This document shows, one piece after another, positions 19,694 through 28,998 of a stretch of DNA of 64,000 bases. Origin of the DNA: Nitrospirota bacterium. GTDB lineage: Bacteria; Nitrospirota; Nitrospiria; SBBL01; JAADHI01. The stretch's first letter is position 1; each line of letters begins with the position of its first letter. Location of the stretch: NCBI GenBank assembly GCA_029261165.1, contig JAJDBV010000061.1, positions 1 to 64,000 on the forward strand. The letters are read 5' to 3'. Under the pieces are notes generated by a model. The model was not told the origin of the DNA. It ran no database searches and saw nothing but the letters and a program-made list of their open reading frames with translations. The position numbers and the translations under genes are program-made.

Positions 19694-19723
19694 GATATAA
19701 ACTAGAGTAGGGCATTTTGTCAA
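19694..19723 (-). promoter_or_regulatory. sigma70-type promoter of gcvH
   Basis: On the - strand, TTGACA (19718-19723) and TATATC (19694-19699) with an 18-base spacer, ending about 27 bases before the gcvH start codon. No glycine riboswitch fold is recognisable in the short leader. Confidence 0.6.
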
Positions 19724-19757
19724 GGACTTTGCCTCCCACTCCTCCGGGAAGGACAGG

Positions 19758-20747
19758 TCAGTCCTCGCGGTGTGTATTCAAACAGGCCTCAGCGTGCTCA
19801 ACATCCTTCTTGCTCCCAATAATCAGCGGGACCCTTTGATGCAGCTTTTCCGGGATAAGGTCAAGGATGGCACCCTTCCCTGTCGTCGCCTTTCCTCCGG
19901 CCTGTTCGACAATGTAGGCAAGCGGAGAAGCTTCATAGAGGAGCCGGAGTTTTCCATCCGGATTTCTACTATCCGCCGGATAAAGAAAGATACCCCCCTT
20001 CAATAGATTTCGGTGAAAGTCGGCAACGAGCGAGCCGACATAACGGGCGGTCTTCTCCCCCTTTTTAGCCTCTTCGACATACTTTCGGGTCCCTTCATCC
20101 CAATGCGAGGTATAGGCCTCATTAATGCTGTAAATCTTTCCTTCCTCCGGAATTCTCATATTTTCATGAGAAAGGAGAAACTCCCCGATGCCGGGGTCAA
20201 GCGTAAACCCATGAACACCGTAACCGGTTGTGTAGATCAGCATGGTACTTGAGCCATAAAGGACATAACCGGCACAAACCTGGAGGCGGCCTGATTGAAG
20301 GAAATCTTCCATCGTCGCCCGTCCCCCATCACTTTTGCGCCGATAGATCGAAAAAATCGACCCGATGCTGATATTCACATCAATATTCGATGATCCATCC
20401 AAGGGGTCCATCAGGAGGACATACTTCCCTTTTGGGGATATTTCAGAGACCTGGTAGGGGTCCTCCATTTCTTCCGACACAATCGCGATGAGTTGTTTTG
20501 CCGGACTCAATGTCTGGATGAAGGTATCATTGGCAAAAAGATCAAGTTTTTGTACCTGTTCGCCATGAACATTTTGCCCGCCCTGATAACCGAGGATGTC
20601 GTTTAATCCGGCCTTATTGATTTCCCGTGAAATGACCTTTGCGGCTGTGGCAATATCAACCAGTAATCCAGTAAACTCCCCGCTGGCTTCCTTGAATTTC
20701 CATTGCTCTTCGATTAAGAACTGCGTCAGCGTAGAACCCAACTCCAT
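19758..20747 (-). CDS. fbp: fructose-1,6-bisphosphatase, class I
   Basis: 329 residues. Hydrolyses fructose-1,6-bisphosphate to fructose-6-phosphate, for gluconeogenesis or the Calvin cycle; cytosolic, Mg-dependent. Metal-binding motifs are seen: EE at 92-93 in IVSEEMEDP, and DPLDGSS at 114-120. Downstream, YVGSLVADFHRNLLKGGIF and LYEASPLAYIVEQAGG match the sugar-phosphate site of the family. Length is normal. It lies 54 bases after thrB on the same strand. Together with pyk nearby it suggests central carbon genes are gathered here, but no Calvin cycle gene is in view. Confidence 0.95.
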   Translation of the reverse strand: MELGSTLTQFLIEEQWKFKEASGEFTGLLVDIATAAKVISREINKAGLNDILGYQGGQNVHGEQVQKLDLFANDTFIQTLSPAKQLIAIVSEEMEDPYQVSEISPKGKYVLLMDPLDGSSNIDVNISIGSIFSIYRRKSDGGRATMEDFLQSGRLQVCAGYVLYGSSTMLIYTTGYGVHGFTLDPGIGEFLLSHENMRIPEEGKIYSINEAYTSHWDEGTRKYVEEAKKGEKTARYVGSLVADFHRNLLKGGIFLYPADSRNPDGKLRLLYEASPLAYIVEQAGGKATTGKGAILDLIPEKLHQRVPLIIGSKKDVEHAEACLNTHRED

Positions 20748-20801
20748 GAGACTCCCTCCCTCATTTTGCGCTTCCGTCTCCCACCATATTGATACAGCAG
20801 G

Positions 20802-21728
20802 TCAGCCGTCTAGAATACGCGCGCCCTGTCGGTCCATCTTTGTAATTCGAACCTCGGCAACAACATGATGGCGTTCAAATGCATGCGCCATTGCCTCTCC
20901 AACCTTTTCTCCTTCTTGCTTCGACTCGGTCACTGCAAAAAGTGTCGCACCGGCTCCTGAGATGGAGCAGCCCAAGGCCCCTGCAGAAAGAGCAGCTTTT
21001 TTTACATCAACAAAGCCTTTTATCAGCGGACCGCGTGAAGGTTCCGCGACAAGGTCTTCAATAGACTGTCCAAACCGGACAGCATCATCCTTCGCCACAG
21101 CCCAGGAAATGATTGCCGCATGGGCCATATTGGAGATAAATTGTTTCATTTCAATGGAAGAAGGGAGCGCACGCCTGGCATCCTTTGTTAAAAGGGGAAA
21201 ATCAGGGGTCACAATGACAAGAACGGCTCGGTCGATACATCCAAGAGAGACCACCTCCTGTGTGAAGGGATTATTCCAAGTCACACCTCCCATCATGGAT
21301 GGACCGATATTATCAAGGAAAAGGCCTCCGCTGACCCTGGACTCCGCGACGGCGGCAAGAGGGACCAGAGCATCCTTGGTTAAGGGATCTCCAAAGAGGG
21401 TATTGACAGCAACAGATGCTGCCACGGCGCTTGCCGCGCTGCTCCCGAGACCCGTTCCGGGAATATCCTTGTGAAGCGTTAAGTTCACCCCGTCGGAAGC
21501 ACCCAGATGATCCAGGACCGCCTGCGCGGCAATTCCAGCCGTATTTTCATCGACCTGATATGAAAGCCGCCCCCCATCCCCAGTGATCTTGATGATCGAC
21601 ACGCCTTTATCGGCGCGTCTCGTCATCGAAACCGTATCCCCAATGCCCGAAACCGCCATTCCCAATACATCAAATCCAGGACCGATATTACCGACAGATC
21701 CGGGTGCAAATATACTGATATTTTTCAT
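20802..21728 (-). CDS. thrB: homoserine kinase
   Basis: 308-residue GHMP-family kinase phosphorylating L-homoserine for threonine synthesis. The ATP-binding GHMP motif is GLGSSAAS (93-100), with an N-terminal FAPGSVGNIGPGFDVLG that is characteristic of ThrB, and a C-terminal GCSISGAGATLFAV glycine-rich loop. It overlaps the upstream LOG-family gene by four bases (ATGA). asd, which supplies the precursor branch, is a few genes away on the same strand, so the aspartate-family pathway is partly clustered. Confidence 0.92.
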   Translation of the reverse strand: MKNISIFAPGSVGNIGPGFDVLGMAVSGIGDTVSMTRRADKGVSIIKITGDGGRLSYQVDENTAGIAAQAVLDHLGASDGVNLTLHKDIPGTGLGSSAASAVAASVAVNTLFGDPLTKDALVPLAAVAESRVSGGLFLDNIGPSMMGGVTWNNPFTQEVVSLGCIDRAVLVIVTPDFPLLTKDARRALPSSIEMKQFISNMAHAAIISWAVAKDDAVRFGQSIEDLVAEPSRGPLIKGFVDVKKAALSAGALGCSISGAGATLFAVTESKQEGEKVGEAMAHAFERHHVVAEVRITKMDRQGARILDG

Positions 21729-22762
21729 GAAGAAACCTGGTTTTTTATCGGAAAGGTATTAATCGCATCTATCATTTTGCGAAGTCGGCCAAAACTTTTT
21801 CTATCAAAACAAAAAACTATCCGGGGCAATTTAATCAAGTCGGGCTCATCTTTCTCTTCCGGAAGGGCCTCGGTATCGGCGATCTTTCCTTTGAGACAGA
21901 TCCCCGAAAAAATATCATTAAGATGGTCAAGCATCTCTCTTTGTACAGGATGATTTAATCGGACCACCATTTTGTCCCGGACAAACCGGATGGAGTGATA
22001 ATTATGGTAGAAACGCACAATTTCATCAACCGCCGCTCCGATATCATCTGTTACCTTGAAAAGACCCATGTCTGCTTTTGAAATGAGTTCACGAGAGAGG
22101 AATACCTCTTCCAGATATGTGCGCCATGCCTCCCAGTAACCCCCTCCAGGAACATCGACTAAAACCAGGGGCAAGGGATCCGTCTTTCCCGTCTGCAAGA
22201 GAGTCAATGCCTCAAATGCCTCATCGTGCGTACCAAATCCGCCCGGAAAAAGGGCGATGGCATTGGCCTCCTTGATAAAAAAAAGTTTCCGGGCAAAGAA
22301 ATATTTAAAAGTCATCAACTTTGGATCGTTTTCAATAAATTCATTCGCGCCTTGCTCAAATGGAAGCATGATATTGACACCAAAACTATTTCCAGGACCC
22401 GCCCCATCCTGGGCCGCACGCATGATTCCCTCTCCCGCACCAGTGATCACCATAAATCCTTTTGATGCAATCTTTCTTGAAAATGCAGCCGCATGTTCAT
22501 AAATCGGTTCCGATGTATTGCTGCGGGCCGAGCCGAAGACACTGACCTTTTTCCTGTTTTGATAAGGGGAAAAGAGCTTAAATCCATAGCGTATCTCTTT
22601 TAATGCCTGATGAATGATCTTAACATCCCCACGCGCAGCACGATCCGTAGACAAACGAAGAGCAGTTGATATCATCTCGGAGATTAAATCTTCGTGTTCG
22701 AGATTTCCACCACTCAATTCTATTAATTTTCGAATCTGATCCCGAAGCGCCCGATTATTCAT
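21725..22762 (-). CDS. LOG-family protein (Rossmann-fold nucleotide 5'-monophosphate phosphoribohydrolase-like)
   Basis: 345 residues, longer than the usual ~190-residue LOG protein because it carries extra N- and C-terminal regions. The LOG core shows VSVFGSAR near 74-80, ITGAGEGIMRAAQDGA near 107-121, and the signature PGGFGTHDE (173-181) with a glutamate in the active-site position. Family members cleave nucleoside monophosphates at the N-glycosidic bond (cytokinin activation in plants); the substrate here is unknown. It is the first gene of a LOG-thrB-fbp unit, with a near-consensus promoter directly upstream. Confidence 0.78.
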   Translation of the reverse strand: MNNRALRDQIRKLIELSGGNLEHEDLISEMISTALRLSTDRAARGDVKIIHQALKEIRYGFKLFSPYQNRKKVSVFGSARSNTSEPIYEHAAAFSRKIASKGFMVITGAGEGIMRAAQDGAGPGNSFGVNIMLPFEQGANEFIENDPKLMTFKYFFARKLFFIKEANAIALFPGGFGTHDEAFEALTLLQTGKTDPLPLVLVDVPGGGYWEAWRTYLEEVFLSRELISKADMGLFKVTDDIGAAVDEIVRFYHNYHSIRFVRDKMVVRLNHPVQREMLDHLNDIFSGICLKGKIADTEALPEEKDEPDLIKLPRIVFCFDRKSFGRLRKMIDAINTFPIKNQVSS

Positions 22763-22806
22763 CAGCCTCTATTTTCACCTCACGAAAAATGACCCAAGAT
22801 TTTTCT

Positions 22807-22835
22807 ATTATTTCCTAATGATACGTATCTGTCAA
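22807..22835 (-). promoter_or_regulatory. sigma70-type promoter of the LOG-thrB-fbp unit, palindrome in spacer
   Basis: On the - strand, TTGACA (22830-22835) and AATAAT (22807-22812) with a 17-base spacer, 45 bases before the start codon. The spacer contains the perfect 10-base palindrome GATACGTATC (22820-22829), well placed for a repressor. Confidence 0.7.
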
Positions 22836-22887
22836 CAATCCGTTTGATCCAACATTTCTCACTTGTAATCTGGGGCTTTCTTTCTTT

Positions 22888-24315
22888 TTATTCCAACTGA
22901 TAGACCTTGATGAGATCGGTTGGGGCAGCGTCCCTTTTTTTTTGACCGTGACGCGGCGACTGGGAAACCATCACCATGAGATCTCCCCTTTTGGCCAGCT
23001 TTCCCCGTTTAACCTCATAAACCATTTTATCGAAAATATCATCCACCGCTTTTAACATTGACATTCTCCGAGGCGTCACTCCCCAGAAAAGACTCATTCG
23101 ACGTTCCACTTCTGGATCCGGAGTAAACGCCAGAATTGGAACCTTGGGCCGATATTTCGAAAGCCGGAGGGCAGAACTGCCTGAGAGCGTCGATGTCACA
23201 ATTGCTTTCGTGTCCATTTGAGAGGCAAGATGGCAAGCTGTATTGCTCACTGCTTCTGGAAGGGAGAGTTCCCCCGTCGATGGGAGAAACCGGTCTGGAG
23301 GCCGCTCTTCAGCGGCAAGAATGGTCCGGCTCATCATCTGAACGGCTTTAACCGGATGTTTTCCTGAAGCCGTTTCAGCGGAAAGCATGACGGCATCTGT
23401 CCCATCAAAAACAGCATTCGCCACATCTGAGACCTCGGCACGTGTTGGCCTGGCCTGCACAATCATAGACTCCAGCATTTGGGTCGCTGTAATAACAGGG
23501 ATATGGACATCGTTGGCCTTTTTTATAATTTCTTTCTGGAGAAGCGGAACCCGCTCCAGAGGAATCTCGACACCGAGATCACCTCTCGCGACCATCACAC
23601 CATCCGCCACATTCAAGATATCATCCAGGTGCTCTATCGCCATCGCCTGCTCCAGCTTTGCAATAATCGGAACCTGGCACCCATGTTTTCGGATCAAACG
23701 CTTTACCAAAGTAATATCCTGAGCCGTTCGGACCATGGATACAGCGATGTAATCAACACCGTGTGCCAGACCGAAGGCCAGATCTCTCTTATCCTTCGCG
23801 GTCAGGGATCTGAGTCCTAACTCTCTTCCGGGGACGTTTACCCCTTTATGCGGCTGCAGAATGCCCCCATCAACCACCCGGCAATAAATATCCCCATCTT
23901 TGATTTTTAGGACACGGAGGTTGATTTGGCCGTCGTTGATTAAGATGTGGTCGTTTCGGTGGACTTTATCGGACAAGGCCGGATAATCGGTTGAAACGGC
24001 AGAACCCGTTCCTGGAACCAAGCGTTTCGTGATCACAAAAGAAGCATTCCTTTTTAATCGATAGGCTTCCTCCTGGAGTTGCCCAATGCGTATCTTCGGA
24101 CCTTGGAGATCCTGGACAATGGCAGTTGGTTTTCCTGTTTTTTTTGAAACCCGACGGATTCGGCGGATCGACTCCGCATGTTCCTTCAGAAGGCCGTGTG
24201 AAAAGTTAAGACGAAAAACGTCAGCCCCCGCCTGAACAAGTTGAGAAATCATTTCTTCTGAAGAGGTCGCTGGTCCCAGCGTACAGATAATTTTAACTTT
24301 TCGCCTTTTTTTCAC
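22888..24315 (-). CDS. pyk: pyruvate kinase
   Basis: 475 residues. Transfers phosphate from phosphoenolpyruvate to ADP at the end of glycolysis; cytosolic tetramer. Seen: the N-terminal KIICTLGPATSS and VFRLNFSHG, the catalytic region KLEQAMAIEHLDDIL with the substrate lysine, ARGDLGVEIPLERVP, and ITATQMLESM followed by RAEVSDVANAVFDGTDAVML. The C-terminal allosteric domain is present. The start is GTG at 24315 (GTGAAAAAAAGG); no strong ribosome binding site is seen, and a nearby upstream ATG is out of frame. It lies 39 bases after asd, so co-transcription is likely. Confidence 0.95.
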   Translation of the reverse strand: MKKRRKVKIICTLGPATSSEEMISQLVQAGADVFRLNFSHGLLKEHAESIRRIRRVSKKTGKPTAIVQDLQGPKIRIGQLQEEAYRLKRNASFVITKRLVPGTGSAVSTDYPALSDKVHRNDHILINDGQINLRVLKIKDGDIYCRVVDGGILQPHKGVNVPGRELGLRSLTAKDKRDLAFGLAHGVDYIAVSMVRTAQDITLVKRLIRKHGCQVPIIAKLEQAMAIEHLDDILNVADGVMVARGDLGVEIPLERVPLLQKEIIKKANDVHIPVITATQMLESMIVQARPTRAEVSDVANAVFDGTDAVMLSAETASGKHPVKAVQMMSRTILAAEERPPDRFLPSTGELSLPEAVSNTACHLASQMDTKAIVTSTLSGSSALRLSKYRPKVPILAFTPDPEVERRMSLFWGVTPRRMSMLKAVDDIFDKMVYEVKRGKLAKRGDLMVMVSQSPRHGQKKRDAAPTDLIKVYQLE

Positions 24316-24354
24316 AACGGGTTCACTGCCATGCGCTTCAGGAAGGAGATTCCT

Positions 24355-25368
24355 TCAATCACGGATCAGCCGCTCGGCAATCTGAACGGCATTGAGTGCG
24401 GCTCCTTTTCTCAGGTTATCGGCAACGACCCAAAGGTGAAGGCCATTCGTGACAGAATGGTCTTTCCGGACTCTCCCGACATAGACATTATCCTCTCCCA
24501 CGATATCAAGCGGAGTGGGATATATTTTTCTCCCCGGATCATCAAACACCGTAATCCCCGGCGCGCATGAAAGAAGCGCCCGTGCTTCATCCGGGTCAAG
24601 TTCCTTTTCAGTTTCAATATTGACTGATTCGCCATGCGAACGGAACACAGGAACCCGAATGGTCGTCGCCGTGACTTGGAGCGAAGGTTCTCCCATAATC
24701 TTTTTCGTCTCTTCGATGATCTTGCTCTCTTCCTCAGTAAACCCGGTTTCTGAATCACAATCCCAATTCACAATACAGTTAAACGCAATTTGGTTCGGGT
24801 AGACATTACATTCAACCTCCTTAAAGGAAAGAACCGCCTTCGTCTGATCCATTAATTCACTCATGGCTTCCTTCCCGCTCCCGGAGACAGATTGGAAGGT
24901 GGTCACCACAACGCGTCGTATTCTTGCGGCGTCGTGAAGCGGTTTTAGGGGAACAACCAATTGCGCCGTCGAACAATTCGGGTTGGCGATAATCCCCCGG
25001 TGCGTAGAAATAAGATCCCCATTGACTTCGGGGACAATTAGAGGAACCTTGGGCTCCATACGAAATGCGCTCGAGTTATCAATGACAACACACCCAGCCG
25101 TGGCCGCATGCGGGGTAAACTTCCGGCTCAAGTTACTGTCGGTCGCCCCGAGGACCAGATCAATTCCCTCAAAGACATCTTCGCTCAAGGCCAGAACCGA
25201 AATTTCCCGGCCCGCATACGATATCGTTGAACCGGCTGAGCGTTCGGAAGCAAAAAGATGGAGTTTCTCTATCGGGAACTTTCGCTCCTCCAGTATTTCT
25301 ACCATTTCCTGGCCGACAACACCCGTCGCCCCCATAATTGCAACCTGGTATGCTTCCTTTTTCTTCAT
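24355..25368 (-). CDS. asd: aspartate-semialdehyde dehydrogenase
   Basis: 337 residues from the ATG at 25368. The frame has an earlier start at 25386, but 25368 overlaps the leuB stop as ATGA, the coupling used throughout this operon. It reduces aspartyl phosphate to aspartate semialdehyde with NADPH, a branch point to threonine, methionine, lysine and diaminopimelate. Seen: the N-terminal [14 protein letters not shown] nucleotide fold, active-site Cys132 in [17 protein letters not shown], and a histidine in [11 protein letters not shown]. Length is typical. Confidence 0.95.
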   Translation of the reverse strand: MKKKEAYQVAIMGATGVVGQEMVEILEERKFPIEKLHLFASERSAGSTISYAGREISVLALSEDVFEGIDLVLGATDSNLSRKFTPHAATAGCVVIDNSSAFRMEPKVPLIVPEVNGDLISTHRGIIANPNCSTAQLVVPLKPLHDAARIRRVVVTTFQSVSGSGKEAMSELMDQTKAVLSFKEVECNVYPNQIAFNCIVNWDCDSETGFTEEESKIIEETKKIMGEPSLQVTATTIRVPVFRSHGESVNIETEKELDPDEARALLSCAPGITVFDDPGRKIYPTPLDIVGEDNVYVGRVRKDHSVTNGLHLWVVADNLRKGAALNAVQIAERLIRD

Positions 25369-26489
25369 GAACCCACGACCTTCCACTCTTTTAACCGCGC
25401 CACAACCTGATCTCCCATTTCTTTTGTGCCGATTTTTTGCGTCCCTTCTGAAAAGATATCAGGCGTTCGATAGCCTTCCTCCAATACATTGAAAACGGCA
25501 TCATCAATCGCGCAGGCCTCCTTCTCCAGACCAAAGGAATATCGCAACATCATCGCCGCAGAGAGAATGGTTGCAAGGGGATTGGCGATGTCCCGGCCAG
25601 CAATATCCGGTGCGCTGCCATGGATCGGTTCATACATCCCCTTCACATAACCATGCGGGTCTTTATCCGTCTGTCCTCCCATGCTTGCAGAGGGGAGCAT
25701 CCCGATAGAACCGGTGAGCATGGCCGCGGCATCCGACAGGATGTCTCCAAACATATTCGTCGTCACCAGGACATCAAACTGCTTCGGGTTTCGAATCAAC
25801 TGCATGGCACAGTTATCAACATACATGTGAGACAACTCAACATCGGGATAATCTTTATGGACAGAAATAACCACCTTACGCCACAACTCGGTCACCTCCA
25901 GGACATTGGCCTTGTCAACCGATGTCAACTTCTTACGCCGTTTCCGGGCAACCTCGAAGGCGACACGGGCAATCCGTTCCACTTCGGACGTGGTATAAAC
26001 CAGTGTATTGACTCCCCGCTCTTCCTGACCAAACTTCTCGATGCCGCGCGGTTTCCCAAAATAGATTCCTCCGGTCAATTCGCGCACAACCATCAGATCA
26101 ATCCCGTCAATGACTTCCCGTTTCAAGGTCGAGGCATCAGCCATCATCGGATAGAGGATCGCGGGGCGGAGATTAGCGAAAAGACCCAGTTTCTCCCGAA
26201 GTCCCAACAGCGCCCGCTCGGGGCGAATCGCGTAATCCATCCCCTCCCACTTCGGCCCGCCTACGGCTCCCAGTAAAACTGCATCCGCATCCTCTGCCAA
26301 CCGGAGGGTCTCCTCCGGCAGCGGTTCCCCAAATTGATCGATCGCTGCGCCTCCGACGATCCCACTTTTAAAATTAAACTGATGCCCGAACTTCCGCCCA
26401 ACCACCTCTAAAACGGCCACAGCCTGAGGAATAATCTCCCGCCCGATTCCATCGCCCGGAAAAACCGCCACTTTTATATTATCTGCCAT
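25365..26489 (-). CDS. leuB: 3-isopropylmalate dehydrogenase
   Basis: 374 residues. NAD-dependent oxidative decarboxylation of 3-isopropylmalate, third enzyme of leucine synthesis. Visible: the N-terminal [15 protein letters not shown], the family substrate loop [12 protein letters not shown], the lysine in [14 protein letters not shown], and the metal-binding aspartates in VDNCAMQL and [17 protein letters not shown]. The ATG follows a short gap after leuA, and the stop overlaps the asd start. leuC and leuD (isopropylmalate isomerase) are not in the window. Confidence 0.96.
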   Translation of the reverse strand: MADNIKVAVFPGDGIGREIIPQAVAVLEVVGRKFGHQFNFKSGIVGGAAIDQFGEPLPEETLRLAEDADAVLLGAVGGPKWEGMDYAIRPERALLGLREKLGLFANLRPAILYPMMADASTLKREVIDGIDLMVVRELTGGIYFGKPRGIEKFGQEERGVNTLVYTTSEVERIARVAFEVARKRRKKLTSVDKANVLEVTELWRKVVISVHKDYPDVELSHMYVDNCAMQLIRNPKQFDVLVTTNMFGDILSDAAAMLTGSIGMLPSASMGGQTDKDPHGYVKGMYEPIHGSAPDIAGRDIANPLATILSAAMMLRYSFGLEKEACAIDDAVFNVLEEGYRTPDIFSEGTQKIGTKEMGDQVVARLKEWKVVGS

Positions 26490-26523
26490 TATCTAGCTCC
26501 ATCTTTGTAATCCTGATCATCGC

Positions 26524-28071
26524 TTAAATTAAGCCCACTTCCTTTTCGCCTGAATTCTTCCTGTCTCCCCATGCGGCCAGTTTATTCAATCCGTTCAAAT
26601 AGGCTCGAACGGAGGCAATGATGATATCGGTATCCGCTCCGTGGCCCATGACGCGTCTTTCTCTTTCTTCAAGGATGACCGTCACTTCTCCCAGAGCATC
26701 CGTACCACCGGTGATTCCCTTCACCACATAGGACTTCAAATGGCTCTTTGTCTCCGTCATCGATGCGATTGTTTTATAGGCGGCATCGACAACACCGTCT
26801 CCCTGCCCGGCTTTTTTAAGAACTTGCTCTCCCACGGCAAGTTCAACCGTCACCTTAGGGGAAATATTGCTCCCGCTTTCCGAATGGATCGAGACAAGAC
26901 GGTAACGTTCCACTTTGCGGCCCATTTCTTCTGAAATGATGGCCTCCAGATCTTCATCGAAGATCTCTTTTTTCTGATCGGCCAAGTGTTTCAGTCGTTC
27001 AAATGCCTTATTCAAGTCAGCCTCATTCGGGTGATAACCCAACTCCTCAAGACGATTTTTAAAGGCGTGCCGCCCGGAATGCTTGCCCAACACCATACGT
27101 GTCTTTCCGACACCGACTGATTCGGGTCGGATGATTTCATACGTCATCTTTTCCTTAAGAAGTCCGTCCTGGTGTATTCCCGATTCGTGAGCAAAGGCAT
27201 TGGCACCGACGATGGCCTTATTCGGTTGGACCGGCATTCTTGTGATTCTACTGACCAGGCGACTTGTTGTTATAATCTCTTCCGTTGTAATCTGCGTATC
27301 CGCCGCGAAGAAATCTTTGCGTGTACGCAGGGCCATGACCACCTCCTCCAATGAGGCATTTCCAGCACGTTCTCCAATACCGTTGATGGTACATTCCACC
27401 TGACCGGCACCCGCATGAACCGCACTCAATGAATTGGACACAGCAAGCCCAAGATCATTATGGCAATGAACTGAAATAACGGCTTGATCAATATTCGGAA
27501 CACGTCTTCTAATCGCCTGAATCAGCCGGTGAAACTCCTCCGGCGTCGTATACCCGACTGTATCCGGAATATTCACCGTTTTAGCACCTGCGGAAATCAC
27601 TGCTTCCAGCATTTCACAGAGATAAGACTCTTCGGAACGGGTCGCGTCCATCGGAGAAAACTCCACATCCTCCACATAACCACGGGAATGTTGAACAATT
27701 TCAACAGCCCGATCAAGCGCCTCTTTCCGTGTCATCCTGAATTGGTATTTCAAATGAATATCCGATGTGGAAATAAAGGTATGAATCCTGACTTTTTCCC
27801 CTCCCTTCAAGGCCTCCCATGCACTGTCGACATCTGCCGCCTTTGCCCTCGCAAGACTACAGACCACCGGCCCTTCCACCTCTTGGGAGATTTTCTGTAT
27901 TGCCTCAAAATCTCCTGAAGAACTGACCGCAAAACCGGCTTCAATGATATCAACTCCCAGACGGGCAAGTTGCCTTGCAATGAGAATCTTTTCTTCAACA
28001 TTCATCGTCGCGCCTGGAGACTGTTCCCCATCGCGAAGGGTCGTATCAAATATCTGAATCAGTCGTGACAT
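26524..28071 (-). CDS. leuA: 2-isopropylmalate synthase
   Basis: 515 residues from ATG 28071, chosen because AAGGAA lies 8 bases upstream. The frame could extend 19 codons further but would then run through an intrinsic terminator hairpin. It condenses 2-ketoisovalerate with acetyl-CoA, the first committed step of leucine synthesis, and is normally feedback-inhibited by leucine. It shows the catalytic start IFDTTLRDGEQSPGATM, the metal-binding HCHNDLGLAVSN, the ESGIHQDG loop, and a C-terminal regulatory domain (about 390-510). It is downstream of pssA. The terminator 30 bases before its start strongly suggests attenuation or an independent transcript. Confidence 0.95.
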   Translation of the reverse strand: MSRLIQIFDTTLRDGEQSPGATMNVEEKILIARQLARLGVDIIEAGFAVSSSGDFEAIQKISQEVEGPVVCSLARAKAADVDSAWEALKGGEKVRIHTFISTSDIHLKYQFRMTRKEALDRAVEIVQHSRGYVEDVEFSPMDATRSEESYLCEMLEAVISAGAKTVNIPDTVGYTTPEEFHRLIQAIRRRVPNIDQAVISVHCHNDLGLAVSNSLSAVHAGAGQVECTINGIGERAGNASLEEVVMALRTRKDFFAADTQITTEEIITTSRLVSRITRMPVQPNKAIVGANAFAHESGIHQDGLLKEKMTYEIIRPESVGVGKTRMVLGKHSGRHAFKNRLEELGYHPNEADLNKAFERLKHLADQKKEIFDEDLEAIISEEMGRKVERYRLVSIHSESGSNISPKVTVELAVGEQVLKKAGQGDGVVDAAYKTIASMTETKSHLKSYVVKGITGGTDALGEVTVILEERERRVMGHGADTDIIIASVRAYLNGLNKLAAWGDRKNSGEKEVGLI

Positions 28072-28094
28072 TATTAATTTCCTTTTTTTAGGAC

Positions 28095-28142
28095 TTAAAG
28101 AAAAAAGGCCCTCATCAGGGTGTTCCAATTGATGAAGGCCAT
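28095..28142 (-). CDS. 15-codon micro-ORF through the leuA terminator, candidate leader peptide
   Basis: ATG at 28142 to TAA at 28095 encodes MAFINWNTLMRAFFL. The ORF contains exactly the terminator hairpin, so ribosomes on it would melt or cover the structure. It ends 23 bases before the leuA start. It has Ile and two Leu codons but no run of them, and only a weak A-rich sequence upstream as ribosome binding site. A translated leader is a hypothesis. Confidence 0.25.
   Translation of the reverse strand: MAFINWNTLMRAFFL
28101..28140 (-). terminator. intrinsic terminator between pssA and leuA (candidate leuA attenuator)
   Basis: On the - strand, stem GGCCTTCATCA (28130-28140) pairs with TGATGAGGGCC (28107-28117) over 11 bp with one G-U pair, loop of 12, followed at once by TTTTTTCTTT. 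It ends 30 bases before the leuA ATG, so leuA can be expressed from upstream only if this signal is bypassed. Confidence 0.85.
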
Positions 28143-28149
28143 TCTTTTT

Positions 28150-28176
28150 ATATCACATCGCAATGCAATGTGATAT
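28150..28176 (-). other. perfect 12-bp hairpin directly after the pssA stop
   Basis: On the - strand, ATATCACATTGC and GCGATGTGATAT (28150-28161 and 28165-28176) pair fully if one U-G is allowed, with a 3-base loop. There is no T-run. It lies just upstream of the terminator and may be an mRNA 3' stability element or part of an alternative leader fold. Confidence 0.6.
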
Positions 28177-28998
28177 CTAATGTTTAAGAATGATCTCCTT
28201 ATCTTCAATATCCTCAAGCTCCGATTGGAGTGGAGAATCCTCTCGGGGCTGATTTTTAAGCCGCCGGTAAAGCGCAAGCAATGGTCGTTCTGCTATTCCG
28301 GAGAGAACATAAATTGCAATCACTGAAAAAAGCATGACCTGCGGAGCCGTGACCAGGACCAATAAAATCAGAACCAGACCAACCAGGGCACCGAAGGGCT
28401 TTCGGTCTCTCAGGTTCAGGTCTTTAAAACTACGGTAGAAAATATTACTCACCATGAGAAAGGCCAGGATATAGATAACGGTCAACATTAGGACAGGACG
28501 AACCTCTTTCCCAAAATCAAGAATATAACCGTCCAGATTAATCGTTGTTGCAACCAGGGTCGCTGCAGCGGGGATCGGAAGTCCAATAAACCCTTTGCTC
28601 TCAGGTCCGGAAACCTGGACATTAAACCGTGCAAGACGAAGGGCACCGCAGACAATGAAGAGAAAAACCGCCACCCAACCCAATCGTCCGTAAGCGCGGA
28701 GCCCCCAGGAGTAGGCTAGAAGCGCCGGAGCCACACCGAAGGAAACAAGGTCGGACAATGAATCATATTCGACCCCGAAACGGCTTGTCGTATTTGTTAA
28801 ACGTGCCAATTTTCCATCAAGCATATCAAAAACAGTCGCGATCAGGATTGCCGTTGCGGCCGTATCAAAATGACCGTTAAAAACAGAAATAATGGAAAAA
28901 ACACCGCAAAAAAGGTTGCCGCTTGTGAACAGATTCGGAATGATATAGATCCCTTTTTTCCGAAGTTCTCTGATCTTGGGCTTTCTTTTTTTTCTCAT
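28177..28998 (-). CDS. pssA: CDP-diacylglycerol-serine O-phosphatidyltransferase
   Basis: 273-residue polytopic membrane enzyme making phosphatidylserine, the precursor that the adjacent Psd converts to phosphatidylethanolamine. The CDP-alcohol phosphotransferase signature DG-x2-AR-x8-G-x3-D-x3-D is present (D61, G62, D79, D83 in MLDGKLARLTN...FGVEYDSLSD), followed by several membrane helices and a hydrophilic acidic tail. It is the Bacillus-type PssA, not the E. coli type. It overlaps psd by four bases. Position between psd and leuA inside an ilv-leu operon is a known arrangement in deltaproteobacteria and relatives. Confidence 0.93.
   Translation of the reverse strand: MRKKRKPKIRELRKKGIYIIPNLFTSGNLFCGVFSIISVFNGHFDTAATAILIATVFDMLDGKLARLTNTTSRFGVEYDSLSDLVSFGVAPALLAYSWGLRAYGRLGWVAVFLFIVCGALRLARFNVQVSGPESKGFIGLPIPAAATLVATTINLDGYILDFGKEVRPVLMLTVIYILAFLMVSNIFYRSFKDLNLRDRKPFGALVGLVLILLVLVTAPQVMLFSVIAIYVLSGIAERPLLALYRRLKNQPREDSPLQSELEDIEDKEIILKH

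Noticed and set aside
19668-19757. Possible glycine riboswitch before gcvH
   Set aside because: The leader is only ~30 bases from the promoter and has none of the tandem aptamer elements.
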